Positions 1-5,676 of a DNA stretch of 6,872 nt are shown here, piece after piece (the stretch's first letter is position 1; every line of letters begins with the position of its first letter). The stretch comes from Bacillota bacterium. Lineage in GTDB: Bacteria > Bacillota > Clostridia > Christensenellales > Borkfalkiaceae. The notes beneath the pieces are model-generated. The model saw nothing but the letters and a program-made list of their open reading frames with translations. It was not told the origin of the DNA and ran no database searches. The position numbers were made by a program, and so were the translations under genes. Location of the stretch: assembly GCA_023403375.1 (NCBI GenBank), contig JAEYEN010000126.1, positions 1-6,872 of the forward strand. The letters run 5' to 3'.

Positions 1-26
1 GTGCCGACGGGGAAAGTCAGCAATGA
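1..26 (+). CDS. Possible 3' end of an upstream gene (partial)
   Basis: The third reading frame from the window edge reads ADGESQQ and then stops at TGA 24-26. That stop overlaps the ATG at 23 as ATGA, the classic arrangement of translationally coupled genes. Only seven codons are visible, so nothing can be said about the product. The first frame also stays open to a TGA at 40-42, so the overlap could be chance. Confidence 0.25.
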
Positions 27-454
27 AAAAGTTGAATTTTGAACTTGTGCCGGACGGTTGTTGGTATTCTAATTTAAGAACCGTTTTGCCTGCGAAATTG
101 TGGAATTACGTTCGGAAGGACGCTATAAAAAGGTCGGGCGGAAAGTGTGCGATTTGCGGAAGAGAAACGGATAAATTAGAAGCGCACGAAAGGTGGAGTT
201 ACGATACGAAAAAGGGCGTTCAGAAACTTGAAGACGTTGTTGCGGTGTGCCACGATTGTCACGCCGCAATTCATATAGAACGCACCGAATTAAAGGGCAA
301 TCCCGAAAAAGCGGAAGACCATTATATGAAAGTGAACGGCTGTTCGTATGTGGAGATGAAAAGAGACAGAAGCGACGCTAATCGGTTGCAAAGAGAGAGA
401 AATCAGGTGCCCGAATGGAAACTCGATATTTCCTGGCTTAAAAACTTGCAATAA
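23..454 (+). CDS. HNH endonuclease-fold protein, 143 aa
   Basis: A small protein with an HNH (treble-clef, beta-beta-alpha metal) nuclease core. Two CxxC pairs, Cys42/Cys45 (CAIC) and Cys76/Cys79 (CHDC), form the expected structural zinc site. The LEAHE segment carries the likely catalytic His55, and His80 and His84 in CHDCHAAIH complete the motif. The flanks (an N-terminal VPDGCWYSNLR segment and a C-terminal EWKLDISWLK segment) resemble a compact family of stand-alone HNH proteins that I recall from clostridial genomes and their phages; this is from memory. The start ATG at 23 follows a weak GGGGA and overlaps the stop of a possible upstream gene. The frame stays open to the window edge, so a longer form is not excluded. 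It has no signal peptide and should act on nucleic acid in the cytoplasm. There is no partner methylase or terminase here to specify its role (prophage remnant, homing or defence). Family call is firm, biological role unknown. Confidence 0.85.
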   Translation: MKKLNFELVPDGCWYSNLRTVLPAKLWNYVRKDAIKRSGGKCAICGRETDKLEAHERWSYDTKKGVQKLEDVVAVCHDCHAAIHIERTELKGNPEKAEDHYMKVNGCSYVEMKRDRSDANRLQRERNQVPEWKLDISWLKNLQ

Positions 455-483
455 TATAAATTTGCCGTAGAGTGATTTTTGCG

Positions 484-502
484 ATAACGTAAATATCGTT
501 AT
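484..502 (+). terminator. Weak hairpin downstream of the HNH gene
   Basis: ATAACG (484-489) and CGTTAT (497-502) form a 6-bp inverted repeat around a 7-base loop, 30 bases after the HNH stop codon. The stem is AT-rich and is followed by ATATTTCTG rather than a clean T-run, so it would be at best a weak terminator. It is listed because nothing better separates this gene from the fucosidase promoter. Confidence 0.25.
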
Positions 503-595
503 ATTTCTGACCAAATTTTTGCGTGCGGGGATGGCGAATGGAGATTTTGTTATATTTTTAGTATATAAAATTATATTTTAAATTTATAATCGATA

Positions 596-624
596 TTGAC
601 AGACCGTCTGTGCGGTGGTAAAAT
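596..624 (+). promoter_or_regulatory. Sigma-A-type promoter of the fucosidase gene
   Basis: A consensus -35 TTGACA (596-601) is separated by exactly 17 bp from a -10 TAAAAT (619-624). Transcription should start near 631, giving a leader of about 34 nt before the ATG at 665. The upstream stretch 550-592 is almost pure A/T and could act as an UP element. The spacer carries a perfect palindrome and the start region an inverted repeat (separate entries), so the promoter is probably repressible. Confidence 0.8.
599..611. promoter_or_regulatory. Perfect palindrome ACAGAC-C-GTCTGT overlapping -35/spacer
   Basis: A 13-bp perfect dyad with 6-bp arms (599-604, 606-611) around one central base. It overlaps the last three bases of the -35 box and fills much of the spacer, where a bound repressor would block RNA polymerase. 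The AGAC-n-GTCT core resembles operators often bound by TetR-family repressors. That family assignment is inference, since no regulator gene lies in the window. Confidence 0.6.
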
Positions 625-626
625 TA

Positions 627-645
627 TTTAAGTCAACTACTTAAA
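627..645. promoter_or_regulatory. Inverted repeat TTTAAGT-n5-ACTTAAA at the transcription start
   Basis: Perfect 7-bp arms (627-633 and 639-645) flank CAACT. The repeat starts two bases after the -10 box and spans the predicted start site. It could be a second operator or an early-transcript hairpin. The arms are AT-rich, so the RNA hairpin would be weak and a protein-binding site is the better reading. Confidence 0.45.
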
Positions 646-652
646 ATTTATA

Positions 653-660
653 AAGGTGAG
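653..660 (+). promoter_or_regulatory. Ribosome binding site that sets the fucosidase start
   Basis: AAGGTGAG lies 4 bases before the ATG at 665. An in-frame GTG at 656 falls inside this Shine-Dalgarno sequence and would have no site of its own, so the ATG at 665 is the real start. Confidence 0.8.
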
Positions 661-664
661 AAGT

Positions 665-1882
665 ATGGAAAACTCGGTAGGAAAATATCAATACGTAAAA
701 GACTTTGAAAAATTAGGTTTCGGAATGTTCGTTCATTTCGGACTTTACAGCGGCTATGAAAAGGGCGAATGGTATTATTATCTTAACCCTAAGGCCGAAA
801 AAGAAAAATATTTCGATTCTTACAAAAAATTTAAGGTAAGTAAAAACTGGGCTAAAAACCTTGTCAAAACCGCAAAGGCCGCAGGCTGCAAATATATCAC
901 TATAACCACAAAACATCACGAAGGTTTTGCGCTTTACGACGCAAGCGGGCTTAACGAATACGATTCTTTACATTCGCCTTGCAAAAGAGATTTGCTTAAA
1001 GAATTCGTTGACGAATGTAACAAACAGGGGATAATGCCTTTTTTCTATCACGCGCTTTTGGATTGGCACCACCCCGATTATTATTCGAATTTCCCGTCCT
1101 ACATAGATTATCTCGTTAAAAGCGTAGAAATTCTTTGTACTAAATACGGTAAAATCGGCGGTCTGTGGTTCGACGGAATCTGGGACGCTTGCCATATAAA
1201 CGACGACTGGCAGGAAGACAGACTTTATGCTACTATAAGAAAATATCAGCCGCACGCTATCATAATGAACAATACGGGGCTTCAACGCCTTGGCGAGATA
1301 GGACACCCCGAAATAGACAGCGTTACGTTCGAGCGCGGGCAAACCCGCCCGACCGATATTTCCGACCGTTACAGAACGGGCGAAATGGCTCAGGTTCTTA
1401 ACGACCACTGGGGCTATGCGAAATCGGATATAAACTATAAATCCGTCGGTTATCTTATTGAAAATCTGTACGAATGCAGAATGAATAAATGTAACTTTAA
1501 CCTTAACGTCGGGCCTATGGGTAACGGCGAACTTAGAAATATCGATAAAGGATATATGGAATGTATCGGTATTTTCAATAAGGCTAACAAGAACATTCTC
1601 TACGATATAATCTGCGGAAGAAAGATAAACGACGAAGTTAACCTTTTGGAAACGGCAGACGCCAAATATCTGTTTATCAAAAACGTTGAAATGAGTTCCG
1701 ATACGAACGTTGCTTACGGCGCGGCAAACAGATGGATAGAACTTCCCGATGACTTTAAGGTCAAAAGCGCTAAATGGCTGGACGATAATTCCAAAGTCGA
1801 AATAGAGAAGAATAAAATCAAAGTTAAACCTTTCTCTTACGGTTATAGCCTTACCGCCAGAATTTTGAAAATTAAAAAATAA
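665..1882 (+). CDS. Alpha-L-fucosidase, glycoside hydrolase family 29, cytoplasmic
   Basis: A retaining exo-glycosidase that removes terminal alpha-linked L-fucose from oligosaccharides; 405 aa from the ATG at 665. GH29 hallmarks appear in order: GMFVHFGLYSGYEKGEWY (about residues 20-37), TTKHHEGFALYD (81-92, with the substrate-binding His pair 84-85), FYHALLDWHHPDYY (127-140), GGLWFDGIWD (165-174) whose Asp170 is the expected nucleophile, and NFNLNVGPMGNGEL (277-290). Glu223 in the TFERGQ stretch is a candidate acid/base, but that residue varies among GH29 subfamilies and I cannot fix it here. Residues from about 310 match in size the small C-terminal beta-sandwich of the family. There is no signal peptide and no added carbohydrate-binding module, so it should act in the cytosol on imported fucosides, unlike many secreted gut fucosidases. 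It has its own strong, apparently operator-controlled promoter. The next gene follows after 144 bp with no clear terminator and may be cotranscribed. Confidence 0.93.
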   Translation: MENSVGKYQYVKDFEKLGFGMFVHFGLYSGYEKGEWYYYLNPKAEKEKYFDSYKKFKVSKNWAKNLVKTAKAAGCKYITITTKHHEGFALYDASGLNEYDSLHSPCKRDLLKEFVDECNKQGIMPFFYHALLDWHHPDYYSNFPSYIDYLVKSVEILCTKYGKIGGLWFDGIWDACHINDDWQEDRLYATIRKYQPHAIIMNNTGLQRLGEIGHPEIDSVTFERGQTRPTDISDRYRTGEMAQVLNDHWGYAKSDINYKSVGYLIENLYECRMNKCNFNLNVGPMGNGELRNIDKGYMECIGIFNKANKNILYDIICGRKINDEVNLLETADAKYLFIKNVEMSSDTNVAYGAANRWIELPDDFKVKSAKWLDDNSKVEIEKNKIKVKPFSYGYSLTARILKIKK

Positions 1883-2026
1883 AGCGGCAAAAAATAAAAC
1901 AGAAAAGTAGTAAAACGATAAAAAAGCGGTAAAAATCGACGACCACGAGCAAAAAGGTCATAGGCAAAAAAGTAAGTCATAATAAAATATAAGTCAAAAT
2001 AAAATTCAGAATGGGGGCGCGGAAAA
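1883..2026 (+). other. A-rich intergenic spacer without a visible terminator
   Basis: This gap between the fucosidase and the 513-aa gene is extremely rich in A on the + strand, with repeated AAAA and AAGTCA-like words. I see no GC stem followed by a T-run and no matched -35/-10 pair, so readthrough from the fucosidase promoter is the simplest way for the next gene to be expressed. Confidence 0.5.
1974..2007 (+). repeat. Tandem 17-bp direct repeat
   Basis: Two adjacent copies, 1974-1990 and 1991-2007, agree at 14 of 17 positions and share AAGTCA and AATAAAAT blocks. They end 19 bases before the ATG at 2027. Slippage in A-rich DNA is the plain explanation; a binding site for a dimeric regulator is possible but unsupported. 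Confidence 0.6.
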
Positions 2027-3568
2027 ATGAATAGCGGTAAAACAAAACTGTTTGCATTCATTGTTGCGGTCGTGGTTTTTGCGACGGCGCGTATTTTCGC
2101 GCTGTGCCCGAACGGTCGCCGCCCGATTGATACGACAAGCGCAAGCAGCGACGCGATTACGGTCGAAGACGTGGGCGTGTTCGATATAAAAGATGATTTC
2201 AGATTTAACGGCGAGCAGGGCGGATTAAACAAAAGTTATTATCTTTTGAAAGATAATATGTCAACTGCGCCGTTTGGCGATTACGGTTACGGATTGGTGC
2301 CCGCTTCATCTTTCGGAGAAACTTGCGGGAACGTTGGCAACGGCTTTATCGAATACAAATTATTCTTGGACCCCAACGGCGAATTTCCCAAATTCCGCAA
2401 TATGAATCTTGACCTTGAATATTACGTCAAGAATTTGACTTATAACCCGTCTTTTGAGATTTATTATTCTTATAACGGAAGCGATTTTACAAAACATTCC
2501 GATTTTTCGCCCGAAGTTGTCGGCGAGATTTTGACCGAAAAAATAAATCTTAACGACTTGGTTTGCGGCGAGCGGTGGTCTGCGGCAAAAAATTCAGAAT
2601 ACTTGTACGTAAAAATAGAAGTGCTGCACGACGCAGTTTTATCTCTTTCAAAAAACGACGTTTCCGTACGCGTGATGAGCGTTGGTTTTGACGGTATGGA
2701 AAACTTCGGCATGAACGAAGGAAACGCCGCGCGGCTTTCCGCAAAAGAAAGCACCGATTTGTTCTTTAAAACCTATTTTGCACGCGACGTGTTCGACGCG
2801 TTGAGAGTAAAATATAACGAAAACTTTTTTGAGATATATTTCGGAACGATTGTAGAGCCTTACGATTACATTACTTCTTATGGCGATATAAATGCAGATA
2901 ATATCGCGTTCGACGGCGTTAAGGCATATTATAAGGCTATGGGACAAATCGAAGGCGAACTTGTTAATAATAAAACCCGCTCTTTCGTTACGAATAAAGA
3001 CGGAAAATATAAAATCGTAAAGAATAATAACGTAGAATATTATTATTTCTACGGCGGCGTTGCGTCGATTAAAGATAAAAATCTCGAAAGAGATTATACG
3101 GCGAGAAGTTATATAGCAATATACGATATCATAGAAGAAAAAACGCAAAGAATTTATTCGTCCTATAAAAACGACGATTCGCTTAATCACTCCCGTTCGA
3201 TTGCGCTGACCGCCCAAAGAACAGCGATGAATAATCCCGAGTATGCCGGCAGAATGAACGATTATTTCCTTGGCAGAATTACGGATAAAAATAAAGGCTA
3301 CACTGTTACGAAAGTTTATATTGACGGGCTTTCTGTAAAAGATATAACTAAAACCGAGTATTCTGCGGGCGGAGAATATTCCGCAGACTTGGGAACGTAT
3401 TATTCGCTTAAAGACGAACAGAAAACAAGCGGACATACAGACTATACGTTGCTTTCTGACGATAACGTTGTGACCGACAGCACAAAGGTCGTTTATAAAT
3501 CTAATTCCACTGCCGTTGTTCTGGTGGGGGATAAGACCGAATTCGTGTTGATTTATAGAAAGGTCTGA
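2027..3568 (+). CDS. Secreted protein of unknown function with one shared beta-rich module
   Basis: A 513-aa exported protein. Residues 8-26 form a hydrophobic signal segment after a short Lys-containing start (MNSGKTK). Cleavage may fall near IFA-LC at 24-27. Cys27 is not in a good lipobox, so a lipoprotein is not favoured. Residues about 104-222 are beta-rich and contain a GFIEYKLFL / LDLEYYVKN / EIYYSYNGSDF / SEYLYVKIEVL series that lines up with two modules of the 567-aa protein downstream. Residues about 225-400 (start MNEGNAARLS, then FFKTYF, FEIYFGTIVEPYDYI, YYYFYGGVASI, TARSYIAIYD) resemble a segment I remember recurring in large secreted proteins of gut Bacillota; I know no name for it. 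The last 110 residues are unassigned and there is no C-terminal anchor, so it is probably released or held by partners. The start is preceded by GGGGGCGCGG, a poor ribosome site. A strong terminator follows. I recognise no catalytic motif. Confidence 0.85.
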   Translation: MNSGKTKLFAFIVAVVVFATARIFALCPNGRRPIDTTSASSDAITVEDVGVFDIKDDFRFNGEQGGLNKSYYLLKDNMSTAPFGDYGYGLVPASSFGETCGNVGNGFIEYKLFLDPNGEFPKFRNMNLDLEYYVKNLTYNPSFEIYYSYNGSDFTKHSDFSPEVVGEILTEKINLNDLVCGERWSAAKNSEYLYVKIEVLHDAVLSLSKNDVSVRVMSVGFDGMENFGMNEGNAARLSAKESTDLFFKTYFARDVFDALRVKYNENFFEIYFGTIVEPYDYITSYGDINADNIAFDGVKAYYKAMGQIEGELVNNKTRSFVTNKDGKYKIVKNNNVEYYYFYGGVASIKDKNLERDYTARSYIAIYDIIEEKTQRIYSSYKNDDSLNHSRSIALTAQRTAMNNPEYAGRMNDYFLGRITDKNKGYTVTKVYIDGLSVKDITKTEYSAGGEYSADLGTYYSLKDEQKTSGHTDYTLLSDDNVVTDSTKVVYKSNSTAVVLVGDKTEFVLIYRKV

Positions 3569-3590
3569 CCCTTTGATTTTTCTGTTTTAT

Positions 3591-3610
3591 CCGCGCGGAA
3601 CCGCGCGCGG
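3591..3610. repeat. GC-only hairpin in the intergenic region
   Basis: CCGCGCG (3591-3597) and CGCGCGG (3604-3610) make a 7-bp GC stem with a 6-base loop, 22 bases after the stop of the 513-aa gene. The T-run at 3620-3625 sits 9 bases too far for a textbook terminator. It may act with the terminator just downstream or protect the mRNA 3' end. Confidence 0.45.
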
Positions 3611-3633
3611 GAACCAATATTTTTTAATAAAAT

Positions 3634-3659
3634 GCACTCTTTTCGGAGAGTGCTTTTTT
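3634..3659 (+). terminator. Rho-independent terminator of the 513-aa gene
   Basis: GCACTCT (3634-3640) pairs perfectly with AGAGTGC (3647-3653) around TTTCGG and is followed directly by six T residues (3654-3659). An AATAAAA tract just upstream would give a weaker T-run for the opposite strand. It closes the transcription unit that contains the 513-aa gene. Confidence 0.9.
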
Positions 3660-3661
3660 GT

Positions 3662-3690
3662 TTGACTTTTTGAAACATTTATTATATAAT
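3662..3690 (+). promoter_or_regulatory. Promoter P1 upstream of the 567-aa gene
   Basis: TTGACT (3662-3667), a 17-bp spacer and a perfect TATAAT (3685-3690), beginning 3 bases after the terminator T-run. Initiation near 3697 would give a 5' leader of about 264 nt before the ATG at 3961. Confidence 0.75.
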
Positions 3691-3726
3691 GTGAAACAAT
3701 TATACATTCTTTGTTTATTATATATA

Positions 3727-3735
3727 TGGTATAAT
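3727..3735 (+). promoter_or_regulatory. Second, extended -10 promoter P2
   Basis: TGGTATAAT (3727-3735) fits the extended -10 consensus TGnTATAAT. The matching -35 position (3707-3712, TTCTTT) is poor, as is typical for extended -10 promoters. Initiation near 3742 would shorten the leader to about 220 nt. It could also be part of the AT-rich run by chance. Confidence 0.5.
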
Positions 3736-3739
3736 AACA

Positions 3740-3901
3740 ATGTATGATAGGATAAAAATAGTATTATTCTGTCCATTTACAAAAACGTGTCTTAATATCG
3801 TGGGTTTTGCGATGGTTCGACTTGTGGTTTTTATAAAGAAAACCAAAGGGGAAATAAGGAAAGGAAAGCGGAAGTCGCGCACGCGCGCGGGCGACCTGTA
3901 A
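3740..3901 (+). CDS. Possible 53-aa leader ORF (doubtful)
   Basis: An ATG at 3740, or an internal ATG at 3812 giving 29 aa, opens a frame ending at TAA 3899-3901 inside the long leader of the 567-aa gene. The product would have a hydrophobic first half and a very basic tail (KKTKGEIRKGKRKSRTRAG). No Shine-Dalgarno sequence precedes either start. A leader peptide or the remnant of an older gene start is possible; noncoding DNA is more likely. Confidence 0.15.
   Translation: MYDRIKIVLFCPFTKTCLNIVGFAMVRLVVFIKKTKGEIRKGKRKSRTRAGDL
3874..3895. repeat. GC-rich inverted repeat in the 5' leader
   Basis: GTCGC (3874-3878) and GCGAC (3891-3895) enclose a CG-alternating core of 12 bases that can pair further with bulges. 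It stands out against AT-rich surroundings and lies 65 bases before the start of the 567-aa gene. No T-run follows, so it is not a simple terminator. A structured leader element is possible. Confidence 0.4.
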
Positions 3902-3960
3902 AGTAAAACACGATTGATAGAAACTTTTGTATTGTAAATAATATATTTAAGGAGAATGAA

Positions 3961-5664
3961 ATGAGGAAAACCAAAGGCAAAATAATTCCCTTATGTTTCA
4001 TTTTGTTTTTGCTTGTATTTTCTTTCGCGTTCACGGGCGTTGTAAAGAACAATTCGGGCAATGCGTTTGCTGCCGGAAATAAGGTGTATGAAGGTTCGGC
4101 CACCATTGATTATTCCGACAACACAAACAGTGATTTTGCGGACAAGGCGTACAGACAGTCTAACGTACAAGTAGTGGAAATGGCGACATATTCTTCCGGT
4201 GTGTACAATAACAACAAAAACGCTTTGGCTGTTGCCGGAACAAATGCCGAAGGATTTGTTGTTTATTCTTTTAAGGCGCCCGATTCCGCGCGTTTTTATT
4301 CGCTTAACGTTTCGCTTTATGCAAGACTTTGCGACTTTGCGGGGGATGTAACTTCTTATATCGACATAGCCTTTTCTACCGACGACGAAAATTATATTTC
4401 GGCAAAGAGTTTTGATGCGGACGATAACGTTCAGTTGGGATATATGAAGGCGAGAAGAATAGATAAATATAAATTTTCGGACTATGTATACGGCGCGAGT
4501 GAGATTTATGTAAAAATTACTGTTAAATCATCTAACGACGTTACGTGGTGTAACTTCCAGAGCGTGGATTTTGAATTCGGTTATGCGGAAGGGCACGACA
4601 CTCTGTCGATTGATTACAGATATCAGTCCGACGCAACTTATGAAAGTTTGGCGTATCAATCTTTCAATACAAGGCTTGTAGAGTTGCCGTCCGTTCTCGA
4701 ATATCCCGGAAAGGCTCTTGCGCCTGTTTCAAGTTCCGCTCCCGCTACGGCTGTTTATAAAATATCGGCAGGGGAAGGCAAAATGTTTTCTTCGCTCAAA
4801 ATGGGATATATTTGCAGACCGTTTGACCTTTATGCTTCTCCCGACGCGAGAATTGAATTTTACGTCGGCGCGACTAACGAAGACAGCGCGTACTCTCTTG
4901 TTAAAAAAGAAGCGGCTGTCAGCGGCGCAGGCGCACAGAAAAAAGTTACCGACATTGAACTAAGCAGCCACGTTTACGGGCTTAACGAAATCTACGTTAA
5001 GGTTATGATTTATATTTCAACCACCGACGGAACGTGGACGAATCTCAGTACTTTAACTTTTGATATGGAATATGCAACGGTTAAAGTAACTTATCACTAT
5101 AACGACGTATACGGCGACGAATATTCCGAAACGCTTAACGTTATCTCCGGTTTGCCCGTAGGCACGGTTAAAAACGCTCCCGAGAATTTCCGCGTAGACG
5201 ACGAGTTTTATTACAGTGATAAAAACTTTACCACGAAAGTTGAACCGACAGACGTTATAGACGGCAACAGTGAGTTTTACGTTAAGGGCGTCTGGCACGT
5301 TTATGGAATATCGTACGAACTTAACGGCGGCGAGAATAACCCCTTGAACCAAACGGAATACATATCCGCGAAAGGGTGTGAATTTAGGGCTCCGACAAAA
5401 GAAGGTTTCCTGTTTAGCGGATGGTATTCAGACAGTGAATTTACAAAACCGACGACCGGTGTTGAGATAGGTCATAAGGGCGAAGTCAAGGCCTATGCCA
5501 AATGGGTGGCAGACACTTCTATCGGTATTACGGTAGACCCGATTGACGGCGGCAAAGGTTGTAGTGGAAATCTGACGAATGATATGATGATTATATCTGC
5601 CATAATGGGCGGTGCGGCGTTGATTTTTATCGGCGTGAGAGTGTTAAAAAGGAAAGAAAAATAA
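3961..5664 (+). CDS. Membrane-anchored surface protein: two beta modules plus InlB/Flg_new-type repeats
   Basis: A 567-aa exported protein. The N-terminus is a clear Sec signal peptide (basic MRKTKGK, hydrophobic 8-27, likely cleavage after the AFA at 35-37). Residues about 44-208 and 213-371 are two diverged copies of one module; each ends in VYGxxEIYVK, then a TW-containing strand and F-x-x-x-YA. They look like beta-sandwich binding modules, but I cannot name the fold family. Residues 373-446 look like a degenerate Flg_new/InlB B-type repeat (VTYHYND, YYSDKNFTT, YVKGVW). Residues 447-517 are a good match to that family (ISYELNGG, EGFLFSGWYSD, VKAYAKWV). A GGKGCSGNL linker, a membrane helix (542-561) and a KRKEK tail form a C-terminal anchor; no LPxTG is present. 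The role is probably adhesion or ligand binding on the outer face of the membrane. An ideal AAGGAG (3949-3954) precedes the start, and the phosphoesterase gene follows after 12 nt. Confidence 0.9.
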   Translation: MRKTKGKIIPLCFILFLLVFSFAFTGVVKNNSGNAFAAGNKVYEGSATIDYSDNTNSDFADKAYRQSNVQVVEMATYSSGVYNNNKNALAVAGTNAEGFVVYSFKAPDSARFYSLNVSLYARLCDFAGDVTSYIDIAFSTDDENYISAKSFDADDNVQLGYMKARRIDKYKFSDYVYGASEIYVKITVKSSNDVTWCNFQSVDFEFGYAEGHDTLSIDYRYQSDATYESLAYQSFNTRLVELPSVLEYPGKALAPVSSSAPATAVYKISAGEGKMFSSLKMGYICRPFDLYASPDARIEFYVGATNEDSAYSLVKKEAAVSGAGAQKKVTDIELSSHVYGLNEIYVKVMIYISTTDGTWTNLSTLTFDMEYATVKVTYHYNDVYGDEYSETLNVISGLPVGTVKNAPENFRVDDEFYYSDKNFTTKVEPTDVIDGNSEFYVKGVWHVYGISYELNGGENNPLNQTEYISAKGCEFRAPTKEGFLFSGWYSDSEFTKPTTGVEIGHKGEVKAYAKWVADTSIGITVDPIDGGKGCSGNLTNDMMIISAIMGGAALIFIGVRVLKRKEK

Positions 5665-5676
5665 GGAGGACGAAAA

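Larger units (their letters stand above)
3691..3960 (+). other. Long 5' leader, no assigned RNA family
   Basis: Between P1 and the ATG at 3961 lie about 260 nt with no supported gene. Visible elements are a GGTTTT/AAAACC hairpin (3826-3831, 3839-3844), a purine-rich run (3837-3873), the GC-rich inverted repeat at 3874-3895 and the AAGGAG ribosome site at 3949-3954. I could not match it to a riboswitch or T-box that I know. Confidence 0.4.

Noticed and set aside
968..1408. Minus-strand open frame of 146 codons inside the fucosidase gene
   Set aside because: It lies wholly within the strongly supported GH29 gene, shows no recognisable motif and has no ribosome site; it is a shadow of the coding strand.
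2648..3436. Minus-strand open frame of 262 codons antisense to the 513-aa gene
   Set aside because: Its composition (Ile/Phe/Arg-rich without domains) is that of an antisense shadow, and the forward frame has a signal peptide, homologous modules and a terminator.
3559..3574. AAAGG/CCTTT hairpin over the stop codon of the 513-aa gene
   Set aside because: The stem is short and imperfect and no proper T-run follows; the true terminator is at 3634-3659.
3702..3745. Long imperfect AT-rich dyad around the second -10 box
   Set aside because: The arms need several bulges and consist almost only of A and T, so they are weak evidence in such biased DNA.
3914..3940. TTGATA...TAAATA as a third promoter before the 567-aa gene
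   Set aside because: The spacer is only 15 bp, and initiation would fall at about the ribosome binding site, removing it from the transcript.
3831..4106. Minus-strand open frame over the leader and start of the 567-aa gene
   Set aside because: Its hydrophobic part is the antisense of the signal peptide, and it conflicts with the ribosome site and promoters on the + strand.
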